Assembly: GCA_002352365.1 (NCBI GenBank)
Contig: DEIJ01000117.1
Coordinates: forward strand, 1 to 9,129
Direction: 5' to 3'
From: Dehalococcoidia bacterium UBA2777
GTDB taxonomy: Bacteria; Chloroflexota; Dehalococcoidia; UBA2247; UBA2777
DNA length: 9,129 nt
The translations under genes and the position numbers were made by a program. Position 1 is the first letter of the stretch, and each line of letters begins with the position of its first letter. Positions 1-6,668 of this stretch are shown here, piece after piece. Under the pieces are notes generated by a model. That model did no database searches and was not told the DNA's origin. It saw only the letters and a program-made list of their open reading frames with translations.

Positions 1-1401
1 TCAAGCTATAAATCAGGCATGAGGGTTCCTGGCCTCATCTATGCTGATGCCGATATGCTTGAAGCTATTCGGACAGATCGAGCCCCGGAGCAGGTGGCTA
101 ATGTAGCTTTCCTGCCCGGTATTGTAGGCTCTTCCTTAGCTATGCCCGATATTCACTGGGGTTATGGCTTCCCTATAGGGGGGGTAGCTGCCACTCAGCT
201 TGATGATGGTGTCATCTCGCCTGGTGGCGTTGGCTATGACATAAATTGTGGGGTAAGGTTGTTGCGCACCAACCTCACTGAGGATGAGGTGAGACCCAAA
301 TTGGCACAACTTGTCAGGGAGCTTTTTAGTGCCATCCCCTCCGGGGTAGGCTCCACCGGCAAAATCAAGGTAGGCAAGAAGGAGCTTGAGGAGATCTTAT
401 GTCACGGTACCCGCTGGGCTGTAGGGCGAGGATTGGGGGTGAAAGAGGATATCGATGTCAGCGAGGAGGGAGGCTGTCTCGGGGGTGCTGATCCGGATAA
501 AGTGAGCACCAAAGCGAAAGAGCGAGGCTTTCCTCAGTCAGGAACGTTAGGCTCAGGGAATCATTTTCTCGAAGTGGACGTGGTAGAGGAGATTTACGAG
601 CCGGCGATAGCCAAGGTGATGGGCATAGAAGCAGTAGGGCAAGTAGTAGTATTGATCCATACTGGTTCCCGAGGGTTAGGCCATCAGGTGTGCGATGATT
701 ATGTGCGGGCGTTGCGGCAGGTGGTGCCCAAGTATGACATCCATCTTCCTGATCGGGAGCTTGCTTGCGCACCAATAAAGTCGCCTGAGGGGCAAGACTA
801 TCTGGCCGCCATGGCTTGTGCCGCTAATTATGCTTGGGCTAACCGTCAGTGTATTACCCATTGGGCCAGAGAATGCTTTGTCAAATCATTCGGCAAAAGC
901 CAGCAGGCAATAGGGCTGGAGTTAGTCTATGATGTGGCTCATAATATAGCTAAGATAGAGCATCACACAGTGAATGGAAAGAAGCTCACCGTTTGTGTTC
1001 ATCGCAAAGGGGCAACGCGAGCCTTCCCCCCACACCATCCCGATATCCCGATTAAATATCGCCAAATAGGTCAGCCAGTGCTCATTCCTGGTGACATGGG
1101 GCGTTGTTCTTATGTATTAGTGGGAACGGAGCGGGCGATGGAGGAGACTTTTGGCTCCACCTGCCACGGGGCAGGCAGGGCACAAAGTCGCACTGCTGCC
1201 AAGCGTAGCTTAAGGGATGCCGAGGTAGCCGAGGAGCTGGCGGCACGGGGAATACTGGTCAAGGCAGCAAGTAGAGGCTCTTTGGCTGAGGAGGCATCAG
1301 CAGCGTATAAAGATGTGACTCAAGTGGTGGAGGTTACCCATAAAGCGGGGATATCCCGTAAGGTGGTCAAGACAGTCCCTATGGGAGTAATCAAGGGTTA
1401 A
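1..1401 (+). CDS. rtcB: RNA-splicing ligase RtcB (5' end outside window)
   Basis: RtcB joins RNA ends bearing 2',3'-cyclic phosphate or 3'-phosphate to 5'-OH ends, using GTP and Mn2+; it acts in tRNA splicing or RNA repair in the cytoplasm. The frame is open from base 1. The first ATG is at 19, but family members of the archaeal-like subtype carry about 20 residues before the motif MRVPG, and the six upstream codons read SSYKSG, so the true start is probably before the window. Counting from the ATG at 19, motifs are MPDIHWGYGFPIGG (42-55), GGVGYDINCGVR with metal ligands D74 and C77, GSGNHF (H182), HTGSRGLGH (H214), YDVAHN (H308), and GSTCHGAGR, whose H383 matches the histidine guanylylated in the family. 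No catalytic residue is missing. The stop TAA lies 4 bases before selB, so the two are probably cotranscribed. No archease gene is visible. Confidence 0.95.
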   Translation, partial: SSYKSGMRVPGLIYADADMLEAIRTDRAPEQVANVAFLPGIVGSSLAMPDIHWGYGFPIGGVAATQLDDGVISPGGVGYDINCGVRLLRTNLTEDEVRPKLAQLVRELFSAIPSGVGSTGKIKVGKKELEEILCHGTRWAVGRGLGVKEDIDVSEEGGCLGGADPDKVSTKAKERGFPQSGTLGSGNHFLEVDVVEEIYEPAIAKVMGIEAVGQVVVLIHTGSRGLGHQVCDDYVRALRQVVPKYDIHLPDRELACAPIKSPEGQDYLAAMACAANYAWANRQCITHWARECFVKSFGKSQQAIGLELVYDVAHNIAKIEHHTVNGKKLTVCVHRKGATRAFPPHHPDIPIKYRQIGQPVLIPGDMGRCSYVLVGTERAMEETFGSTCHGAGRAQSRTAAKRSLRDAEVAEELAARGILVKAASRGSLAEEASAAYKDVTQVVEVTHKAGISRKVVKTVPMGVIKG

Positions 1402-1405
1402 GGCG

Positions 1406-3262
1406 ATGTATGTGCTGGGCACCGCCGGTCACGTAGATCATGGCAAGTCGGTTTTAGTTCATGCCCTTAGTGGCATCGATCCTGACCGGCTACGTGAAGA
1501 GAAAGAGCGAGGGATGACCATAGATTTGGGCTTCGCCTGGCTCAAGTTGCCCAGTGGACGAGAGGTTAGCATTGTCGATGTCCCCGGGCATGAGCACTTC
1601 ATCAAGAATATGCTAGCTGGGGTAGGGGGGTTTGACCTAGCTTTATTAGTAGTCGCCGCTGATGAAGGGATAATGCCTCAAACCAGAGAGCACCTTGCCA
1701 TCCTCGATCTTCTTCAAGTGAAGCGGGGCGTGGTAGCAATCACCAAAAAGGACTTGGTAGATGAAGAATGGCTGGAGCTGGTAAGCCTGGAAGTAAGAGA
1801 CTTGTTAGGAGGAACTGCCCTCGCTGGGGCTCCTATCATCCCTGTCTCGGCAGTAAACCGAGAAGGGTTAACTGAACTTATTTCAGCTATTGACTCCATC
1901 CTAGATATGACCCCAGCCAAAAAAGATATCGGCAGGCTGAGGCTGCCTATTGACCGGGCTTTTACCATCGCCGGATTTGGCGTCGTGGTCACCGGCACTC
2001 TGATTGATGGATGCCTTGTCTCGGGGCAAGAGATAGAAATCCTCCCCTCCAGACTGAAGTCGCGCATTCGAGGCCTGGAGACTCATAAGCGGAGAATTAA
2101 TACTGCCTTGCCCGGTAGTCGAGTGGCAGCTAATCTCACCGGAGTTACCCTCGATAAGCTAAACAGGGGTGATGTGATAACCTCCCCCGGTTGGCTTGTG
2201 CCCACTCGGGCTGTGGATGCCAAGCTTAGGCTACTTCCTCATCTATCTCGCCCCCTCCCCCACAATGCCAGGGTAGCTTTCCATACTGGATCTAGCGAGA
2301 CCGAGGCAAAAGTTCGCCTGCTGGAGAAAGAGACGCTCGAGCCGGGGGAAACCAGCTGGGCTCAGTGTGTATTTGCTTGCCCCATAGCAGTGGTTAAGGG
2401 AGACCTGTTTATCATCCGCTCCTCTGAGGATACCCTGGGAGGAGGTGAGATCGTTGATTCCCAAGCTAGACGGCATCGCCGCTTTCACCTCGCCACTATA
2501 GCTAGCCTAGCGGCAAGAGAGAAGGGTAATCCGGAGGAAATCCTTCTCGCCACCCTGGAAGCAAAGGAGCCCATAGAGCTGAGGACGCTGCTCGCTCACT
2601 CCGGCTTATCATCCGAGGAGACAAACAAGGCACTGGGGAATCTAGCCGAGCAGAGTAAGGTGATTGCCTTAGGCGGCAAAGGCTATCATAAAGTGCTTTT
2701 TTCAGCCTGTGGCTGGAGGCGGCTAGAGGAAAAGGTCAGGGAAATAACCCAAAATTACCATCGCCAATTTCCTTTGCGATCTGGCATGCCAAAGGAGGAA
2801 TTGAGGAGCAAATTGAAGCTCTCTGCCTCCTCCTTTGCTGGGGCCTTGCATCAAATGTTTTCCAGGGAGATACTAATTGAGGAAGGGGTAGCAGTACGCC
2901 TGGCCTCCCATCAGATTCAGCTTAACAAAGAACAACAGAAAATGGTAGATGCCTTCATCAACTCCTTGGCCGAAAATCCTTACTCACCCCCCAGTGCACC
3001 CTATCTGCCGCCTGAGCTAGTTGAGCTGCTCATCGGGCAGCGCCGTATAGTTAAGGTAAGTGATGGGATAATCTTCACCGCCTCCGCCTATGATGAAATG
3101 GTACAGCGTATATCTTCTCACCTAAAGTCCTATGGCAAGATAACTGTGGCTGAGGTACGCAATCTATTGGGAACTAGCCGCAAATATGCCGTAGCCCTAA
3201 TGGAATACCTAGATGAGCAAAAAATCACCCGGCGTATTGGTGACGAGAGGGTATTAAGATAA
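1406..3262 (+). CDS. selB: Selenocysteine-specific translation elongation factor SelB
   Basis: SelB is a GTPase that delivers selenocysteyl-tRNA to ribosomes paused at UGA codons followed by a SECIS hairpin. The 618-residue length matches typical bacterial SelB (about 615). The GTPase domain shows G1 GHVDHGKS (8-15), switch I GMTIDLGF (36-43), G3 DVPGHE (58-63) and TKKD (112-115), the SelB version of NKxD. EF-Tu-like domains II and III follow, then the C-terminal winged-helix repeats that bind the SECIS. The extreme C-terminus, with TSRKYAVALMEYLD and ITRRIGDERVLR, is typical of the last winged helix, so the protein is complete. The ATG at 1406 has AAGGG about 8 bases upstream, and the gap to rtcB is 4 bases. 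Its stop is separated by one base from the CCA end of the convergent tRNA-Sec gene, which independently confirms the function. selA and selD are not in the window. Confidence 0.97.
   Translation: MYVLGTAGHVDHGKSVLVHALSGIDPDRLREEKERGMTIDLGFAWLKLPSGREVSIVDVPGHEHFIKNMLAGVGGFDLALLVVAADEGIMPQTREHLAILDLLQVKRGVVAITKKDLVDEEWLELVSLEVRDLLGGTALAGAPIIPVSAVNREGLTELISAIDSILDMTPAKKDIGRLRLPIDRAFTIAGFGVVVTGTLIDGCLVSGQEIEILPSRLKSRIRGLETHKRRINTALPGSRVAANLTGVTLDKLNRGDVITSPGWLVPTRAVDAKLRLLPHLSRPLPHNARVAFHTGSSETEAKVRLLEKETLEPGETSWAQCVFACPIAVVKGDLFIIRSSEDTLGGGEIVDSQARRHRRFHLATIASLAAREKGNPEEILLATLEAKEPIELRTLLAHSGLSSEETNKALGNLAEQSKVIALGGKGYHKVLFSACGWRRLEEKVREITQNYHRQFPLRSGMPKEELRSKLKLSASSFAGALHQMFSREILIEEGVAVRLASHQIQLNKEQQKMVDAFINSLAENPYSPPSAPYLPPELVELLIGQRRIVKVSDGIIFTASAYDEMVQRISSHLKSYGKITVAEVRNLLGTSRKYAVALMEYLDEQKITRRIGDERVLR
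3219..3243 (-). terminator. Candidate Rho-independent terminator of selC, inside selB 3' end
   Basis: On the minus strand, 20 bases beyond the encoded CCA of selC, the sequence reads TCACC, a 9-base loop, GGTGA, then six T (plus strand A6 at 3219-3224). A G.U pair may extend the 5-bp stem by one. The stem is short and codes for conserved SelB residues (KITRRIGDE) on the other strand, so it could be chance. The position and the T6 tract directly after the stem are what a terminator needs. Confidence 0.42.
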
Positions 3263-3263
3263 A

Positions 3264-3361
3264 TGGCGGGAGCGCATGGGAGTCGAACCCACCATGGATA
3301 CCGAAAGGCACCCATCAACGGATTTGAAGTCCGCGAAGCCCACCAGAGCTTATCCACTCCC
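3264..3361 (-). tRNA. selC: Selenocysteine tRNA (tRNA-Sec, anticodon UCA), CCA encoded
   Basis: This tRNA reads UGA as selenocysteine with SelB. Read on the minus strand from 3361 it is 98 nt including CCA. The acceptor arm is GGGAGTGG against GCGCTCCC, discriminator G, then CCA. The D arm has six pairs (AAGCTC/GGGCTT) around a 4-base TGGT loop, a selenocysteine hallmark. The anticodon arm is GCGGA-CTTCAAA-TCCGT with anticodon TCA. A long variable arm of nine pairs (ATGGGTGCC/GGTATCCAT) has a TTTC loop. The T arm is GTGGG-TTCGACT-CCCAT. This is the bacterial 8+5 acceptor/T layout, although the eighth acceptor pair would be G.G. It is convergent with selB (one base between them) and divergent from pabB. 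Confidence 0.97.
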
Positions 3362-3367
3362 TTTTTC

Positions 3368-3396
3368 ATTTTAGATGTCAAATGACAATTAGTCAA
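3368..3396 (-). promoter_or_regulatory. Sigma70-like promoter for selC, overlapping the pabB start codon
   Basis: On the minus strand there is a -35 TTGACT (3396-3391), a 17-base spacer, and a -10 TAAAAT (3373-3368). Each hexamer matches the consensus at five of six positions, and the spacing is ideal. Six bases after the -10 comes 3361, the first base of the mature tRNA, so transcription should begin at or within about two bases of the mature 5' end. The pabB ATG (3382-3384) lies inside the spacer. Confidence 0.72.
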
Positions 3397-4830
3397 TCAC
3401 CGCGGCGCCACCCCCTGTTCGACGAATCCCCCCCACTGGCTGCGGAGGAAACATTCCGGCTTTTCCACCACCGCCCATTCAGTTTCTTCCTTGACAGCGG
3501 CATGGATGCCCCAAAGCTAGGGCGATACTCCTTTATCGGCAGCGACCCTTTCCTGGTATTAAAAAGCCGCGGCAACCAGATAACCATCCAGGCTTTGGGC
3601 ACACAAGAGAAAATATATAGCAGTCCTTTTGAATTGCTGGAAAGGTTGATGGAGACATATCGGATCACCTCCCCCCTCCCGATACCATTGATAGGTGGGG
3701 CAATCGGCTACTTCAGCTACGACCTGGGCCAGTTACTCGAGCACCTTCCCTCCACCGCTGTTGATGATCTTGGCCTCCCGGAGTGCCTGTTTGCTTTTTA
3801 TGACCTAGTTTTGGCCTTCGATCACCTGGAAAACAAAGTCTACATTATTTCCACCGGCTTCCCCGAGCAAGAAGAAGAGAAAAGGAAAAAAAGGGCCGAG
3901 ATACGCCTTGCTGAGATGAAGGAGAGGTTGCTCGAAGCGTCTCGCCCGGTGAACAGCGGAGCACTATACTCCCCTGGTGGTTTAGGCCCAATCGTTAGTT
4001 CCAACTTCAGCCACCAGGAATACCTCAGAGCGGTGGAGGCAGCTAGAGAATATATTGCTGCTGGAGATATCTTCCAAGTCAATTTGTCGCAGCGATTTGA
4101 AGCCGATTTGTCTGTCCCTCCCTATGAGCTATATCGACGCTTGCGCCATATCAACCCCGCCCCCTTCGCTGCTTATCTCAACTTCGATGAGGTGACCATT
4201 ATTTGTGCCTCCCCGGAGAGATTTCTAAAGGTCGATGGCAACCTGGTAGAAACGCGACCAATAAAGGGCACAAGACCCCGAGGCAGCACCCCTTCTGAGG
4301 ATGCTGCTCTGCAGGAAGAACTCCTGTGTAGTACCAAAGATAGAGCTGAGCATATAATGATTGTTGACTTGGAGAGGAACGACCTGGGACGGGTGTGCCA
4401 CTTTGGAACAGTGAAGGTAAGGGAATTGCTCACTTTAGAGAAATATGCTACTGTTTTCCATCTTACCTCTACTGTAGAGGGGAAATTATGCCCAGGTAAA
4501 TCCAGGATCGATCTGTTAAAGGCTTGCTTCCCCGGGGGCTCGATTAGTGGTGCGCCAAAGGTACGCGCTATGGAGATCATCGATGAGCTGGAGCCTACTA
4601 AGAGGAGCATCTACACCGGCTCTATTGGCTATCTAAGCTTCGGTGGTGAAATGGATATTAACATCGTTATCCGCACCATTCTGGTTAAAGGCAATCGGGC
4701 CTATCTTCAGGTGGGAGGAGGTATTGTCTATGACTCTGATCCCGAAGCAGAATACCAAGAGACTTTGGATAAGGCTAAGGCGCTACTGGAGGCCCAAAAC
4801 TTGCCTCTCCCATTAAAGGTAATGGCATGA
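3382..4830 (+). CDS. pabB: Aminodeoxychorismate synthase component I (PabB)
   Basis: PabB aminates chorismate, with ammonia from PabA, to 4-amino-4-deoxychorismate, the first step to 4-aminobenzoate for folate. The 482-residue protein has an N-terminal domain with GRYSFIGSDPF (47-57) and a C-terminal chorismate-binding domain from about 205. The motif PIKGTRPRG (293-301) has K295, the PabB active-site lysine position; anthranilate synthases (TrpE) usually have alanine there (PIAGT). GGSISGAPK (385-393), MEIIDELEP and GSIGYLSFGGEMD are also PabB-like, so I prefer PabB over TrpE. The ATG at 3382 starts 20 bases from the divergent selC and has no recognisable Shine-Dalgarno sequence; the N-terminal length fits the family. 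A run of lysine and glutamate at 162-185 is probably a linker helix between the domains. The gene overlaps pabA by 4 bases (ATGA). I see no clear + strand promoter, so it may be read through from rtcB-selB across the antisense of selC. Confidence 0.93.
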   Translation: MTISQSPRRHPLFDESPPLAAEETFRLFHHRPFSFFLDSGMDAPKLGRYSFIGSDPFLVLKSRGNQITIQALGTQEKIYSSPFELLERLMETYRITSPLPIPLIGGAIGYFSYDLGQLLEHLPSTAVDDLGLPECLFAFYDLVLAFDHLENKVYIISTGFPEQEEEKRKKRAEIRLAEMKERLLEASRPVNSGALYSPGGLGPIVSSNFSHQEYLRAVEAAREYIAAGDIFQVNLSQRFEADLSVPPYELYRRLRHINPAPFAAYLNFDEVTIICASPERFLKVDGNLVETRPIKGTRPRGSTPSEDAALQEELLCSTKDRAEHIMIVDLERNDLGRVCHFGTVKVRELLTLEKYATVFHLTSTVEGKLCPGKSRIDLLKACFPGGSISGAPKVRAMEIIDELEPTKRSIYTGSIGYLSFGGEMDINIVIRTILVKGNRAYLQVGGGIVYDSDPEAEYQETLDKAKALLEAQNLPLPLKVMA

Positions 4831-5411
4831 TCTTAATTATCGATAATTATGATTCCTTTGTGTATAACCTTGCTCAGTATATTGGCGAGTTGGGTGAGGA
4901 ACCAATAGTTTATCGCAATGACCAGATTGGGCTAGAACAAATTGAACAGCTATCCCCAAATGCAATCATTATCTCCCCCGGACCAGGTACTCCGCTCGAT
5001 GCAGGAATCTCCAATGAGGTGATACGTTATTTTGGGTGCAAAATCCCTCTCTTAGGCGTTTGCCTGGGGCATCAGTGTATTGGTTTTGCCTTCGGGGGAC
5101 TTATTGTTCGTGCTCAAATTCCCATGCACGGCAAGACCTCGCTAATCTATCATGACGGGAAATCTATCTTTGCTGGTCTGCCCAACCCTATTGAGGGCGG
5201 GCGCTACCATTCCCTAATCGTTGCCCCGCAGACTTTACCCTCTTGTCTGGAGACCTCGGCCCAGACAGCTGAGGGAGGAATTATGGGTATCCGCCACAGA
5301 GACTGCCTTGTAGAGGGGGTTCAGTTTCATCCTGAATCTATTCTGACCCAGGTAGGCCATGACCTGCTGAGGAACTTCTTGAATCTCGCTCACTCTTTCT
5401 CCCGGAGATAG
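4827..5411 (+). CDS. pabA: Aminodeoxychorismate synthase component II, glutamine amidotransferase (PabA)
   Basis: This class I glutamine amidotransferase hydrolyses glutamine and passes ammonia to PabB. The 194 residues are the full family length. It begins with the typical MILIIDNYDSFVYNLAQY. The triad is complete: C79 in GVCLGHQ (77-83) and H168 and E170 in VQFHPES (165-171). The oxyanion strand SPGPGTP (50-56) and HGK (101-103) are present. The start ATG overlaps the pabB stop as ATGA, with AAAGG upstream, so translation is probably coupled. In many bacteria one such subunit serves both PabB and TrpE; with no trp genes here and PabB adjacent, PabA is the safer name. It ends in a 240-base gap before the region upstream of pabC. 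Confidence 0.93.
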   Translation: MILIIDNYDSFVYNLAQYIGELGEEPIVYRNDQIGLEQIEQLSPNAIIISPGPGTPLDAGISNEVIRYFGCKIPLLGVCLGHQCIGFAFGGLIVRAQIPMHGKTSLIYHDGKSIFAGLPNPIEGGRYHSLIVAPQTLPSCLETSAQTAEGGIMGIRHRDCLVEGVQFHPESILTQVGHDLLRNFLNLAHSFSRR

Positions 5412-5419
5412 ATATCTAA

Positions 5420-5448
5420 GCCCACCCAGAAGCTCTGGCCCATTGGGC
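5420..5448 (+). other. Imperfect hairpin just downstream of pabA
   Basis: Two nested stems are visible: GCCCA (5420-5424) with TGGGC (5444-5448), and CCAGA (5426-5430) with TCTGG (5434-5438) around an AGC loop. It lies 8 bases after the pabA stop and could protect or end the transcript. No T-run follows, so it is not a standard intrinsic terminator. Confidence 0.3.
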
Positions 5449-5508
5449 AACACAAAAATCTGGGAGCGAAAGGCTTCCGAAATGCCGAGATCGGGCTAAA
5501 ATCAGAAT

Positions 5509-5636
5509 TATACAGGCCGTCTAAAAAGGCCCCATTGTCATTGCGAGGGCGAAGCCCGTGGCAATCTCCGAGATTGCTTCGCCTTCCGACTTCGTCGAAA
5601 TGGTCTCGCAATGACACTTTCTGGACAGCCTGTATA
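5509..5636. repeat. MITE-like palindromic repeat, 128 bp, noncoding
   Basis: The element is a nested inverted repeat. The outer 20-base arms (5509-5528 and 5617-5636) pair with three mismatches, including nine perfect terminal bases (TATACAGGC/GCCTGTATA). Inside them TGTCATTGCGAG (5536-5547) and CTCGCAATGACA (5605-5616) are perfect 12-bp inverted repeats; the left side has 7 extra bases between the two arms. The centre holds GCAATCT (5561-5567) and AGATTGC (5571-5577) around a 3-base loop. Motifs of the type TGTCATTGCGAG...CTCGCAATGACA recur as dispersed repeats in many bacterial genomes, as I recall. No transposase is encoded. The ends carry TA, which would suit a Tc1/IS630-type parent, but that is inference. 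It lies between pabA and pabC. Confidence 0.75.
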
Positions 5637-5638
5637 GT
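5611..5638 (+). promoter_or_regulatory. Possible outward promoter at the right end of the palindromic repeat
   Basis: ATGACA (5611-5616), 16 bases, and TATAGT (5633-5638) each match the sigma70 hexamers at five of six positions and point toward pabC about 90 bases downstream. The -35 lies in the inner inverted repeat and the -10 straddles the outer end. In the mirror-image left end the same elements are 23 bases apart and would not work. It could be a coincidence of repeat sequence. Confidence 0.35.
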
Positions 5639-5647
5639 TAATTAGTA

Positions 5648-5683
5648 CCCCGTGAAAAATTCGTTTCGCTCTTTTTCATGGGG
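5648..5683 (+). repeat. 12-bp inverted repeat in the pabC leader
   Basis: CCCCGTGAAAAA (5648-5659) pairs with TTTTTCATGGGG (5672-5683), with one G.T pair and a 12-base loop. It is about 46 bases upstream of the chosen pabC start. A transcript from the repeat-end promoter would carry this hairpin in its leader. It could also be another relic of a repeat element. No T-run follows, so it is not a classic terminator. Confidence 0.5.
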
Positions 5684-5729
5684 GCCCCGAGGGTTAGGGG
5701 GCTTTATCTTAAGTAAAGCGGGTAAGTTG

Positions 5730-6593
5730 ATGGAAGAGATCGTTTATCTCAATGGTGTTCTTTTTGCCAGCTCAGCGGCAGGTATTTCCCCAAATGATTG
5801 GGGTTTCCTTTACGGCTATGGTCTGTTTGAGACCATGCGCGCCTATTCGGGGAAGGTCTTCCGCTTGGGGCAACATCTTGGGCGACTTTTCCATTCAGCG
5901 CAAGCCCTAGGGCTCCCTGTAGAATCAGTCGACTGGGAGGAGGCCGTTTATAAAACCCTCCGGGCCAACAAGCTGGCCGAGGCTCGTCTGCGACTTACCC
6001 TCTCTGGAGGTGAGGGGGAGATGGGCACTGAGCTTTCCCCCACAGTCCTCATCACTGCTAGAAGGTATACTCCTTATCCCCGCCAAATCTATAACCAAGG
6101 ATTTAAGGCAGTAGTATCTCGCCTGCGGCGAAGTAGTTCATCACCTATCTCGGTGTTGAAGTCGACCAGTCGCTTGGATAATCAGCTTGCTCGCCGCGAA
6201 GCCAAGGCAGCCGGTGCTGACGAGGCTATCTTCCTCAATGAACAGGACTTGCTCACTGAGGGTACTATCAGCAACATCTTCCTGGTATGTGACGGGGTGG
6301 TATTTACCCCAAGTGAAGGGAGTGGCATCTTGCCCGGGATTACTCGAAAGGTTGTTTTGGAACTAGCTCAATCCTTAGGCATTGTGGCCAAAGAGGAGAG
6401 GATAACCTTGGGACAGCTTCGGGCTGCTGATGAAGCCTTCCTTACCAACTCACTTATGGAGATAATGCCCCTCAGCCAAGTTGACGGGCAAAGCATTGGC
6501 TTGGGGAAGATGGGGGCAATAACTCAAAAGCTAGCCCAAGCTTACTCCGATCTGGTGCACCAGGAGTTAGCTCTCAAGCAAGCTCATCTATAG
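5730..6593 (+). CDS. pabC: Aminodeoxychorismate lyase-type class IV PLP aminotransferase (PabC-like)
   Basis: PabC cleaves aminodeoxychorismate to 4-aminobenzoate and pyruvate, completing the pathway begun by the two genes upstream. From the ATG at 5730 the protein has 287 residues, normal for fold-type IV PLP enzymes. The N-terminus has the family pattern VYLNGVL, then DWGFLYGYGLFETMRAY. K144 in SVLKSTSRLDNQLAR is the expected Schiff-base lysine. E177 in LTEGTISNIF should contact the PLP ring nitrogen, and GILPGITRKVVLEL is the phosphate-binding segment. The same fold includes branched-chain and D-amino-acid aminotransferases. The gene's position after pabBA favours PabC, and cimA nearby leaves IlvE as a weaker alternative. 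An in-frame GTG at 5652 would add 26 residues, but these are unlike the family and lie over a hairpin. The Shine-Dalgarno sequence for 5730 is weak (GGGTAAG). Confidence 0.83.
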   Translation: MEEIVYLNGVLFASSAAGISPNDWGFLYGYGLFETMRAYSGKVFRLGQHLGRLFHSAQALGLPVESVDWEEAVYKTLRANKLAEARLRLTLSGGEGEMGTELSPTVLITARRYTPYPRQIYNQGFKAVVSRLRRSSSSPISVLKSTSRLDNQLARREAKAAGADEAIFLNEQDLLTEGTISNIFLVCDGVVFTPSEGSGILPGITRKVVLELAQSLGIVAKEERITLGQLRAADEAFLTNSLMEIMPLSQVDGQSIGLGKMGAITQKLAQAYSDLVHQELALKQAHL

Positions 6594-6615
6594 TTGATCG
6601 CAAAACTCCTGGCAA

Positions 6616-6647
6616 TTCTCTTTCCCTTCGACGGAGAGGAAATTTTT
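6616..6647 (+). terminator. Candidate terminator after pabC
   Basis: TTCTCTTTCC (6616-6625, with one bulged T) pairs with GGAGAGGAA (6633-6641) around a 7-base loop CTTCGAC, followed after one A by five T. It lies 22 bases after the pabC stop and would separate the pab genes from the crotonase gene. The stem contains one G.U pair and the T-run is short, so it may be weak. Confidence 0.4.
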
Positions 6648-6668
6648 ATATAAAGGAGGAAAAGGTTA

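Noticed and set aside
3376..3381. Perfect TTGACA on the minus strand as the selC -35
   Set aside because: A -10 at normal spacing would fall inside the tRNA; the TTGACT at 3396-3391 has a -10 at 17 bases and fits the tRNA start.
4173..4610. 145-codon open frame on the minus strand inside pabB
   Set aside because: It is fully antisense to the conserved catalytic domain of pabB, with no family resemblance and no ribosome site evident; the pabB frame explains the conservation.
3382..5411. Anthranilate synthase TrpE/TrpG instead of PabB/PabA
   Set aside because: The PIKGT lysine (K295) and GGSISGAPK are PabB features, no trp genes flank, and a PabC-like gene follows.
5420..5448. Intrinsic terminator after pabA
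   Set aside because: The hairpin is imperfect and is followed by A-rich sequence, not a T-run; kept only as a hairpin.
5652..5729. Upstream GTG start adding 26 residues to pabC
   Set aside because: The added residues do not resemble the class IV aminotransferase N-terminus, the GTG lies in a hairpin arm, and the ATG at 5730 gives the normal family start.
6647..6652. TATATA as a -10 for the crotonase gene
   Set aside because: No acceptable -35 lies 16-18 bases upstream and it abuts the Shine-Dalgarno sequence, leaving no room for a leader.
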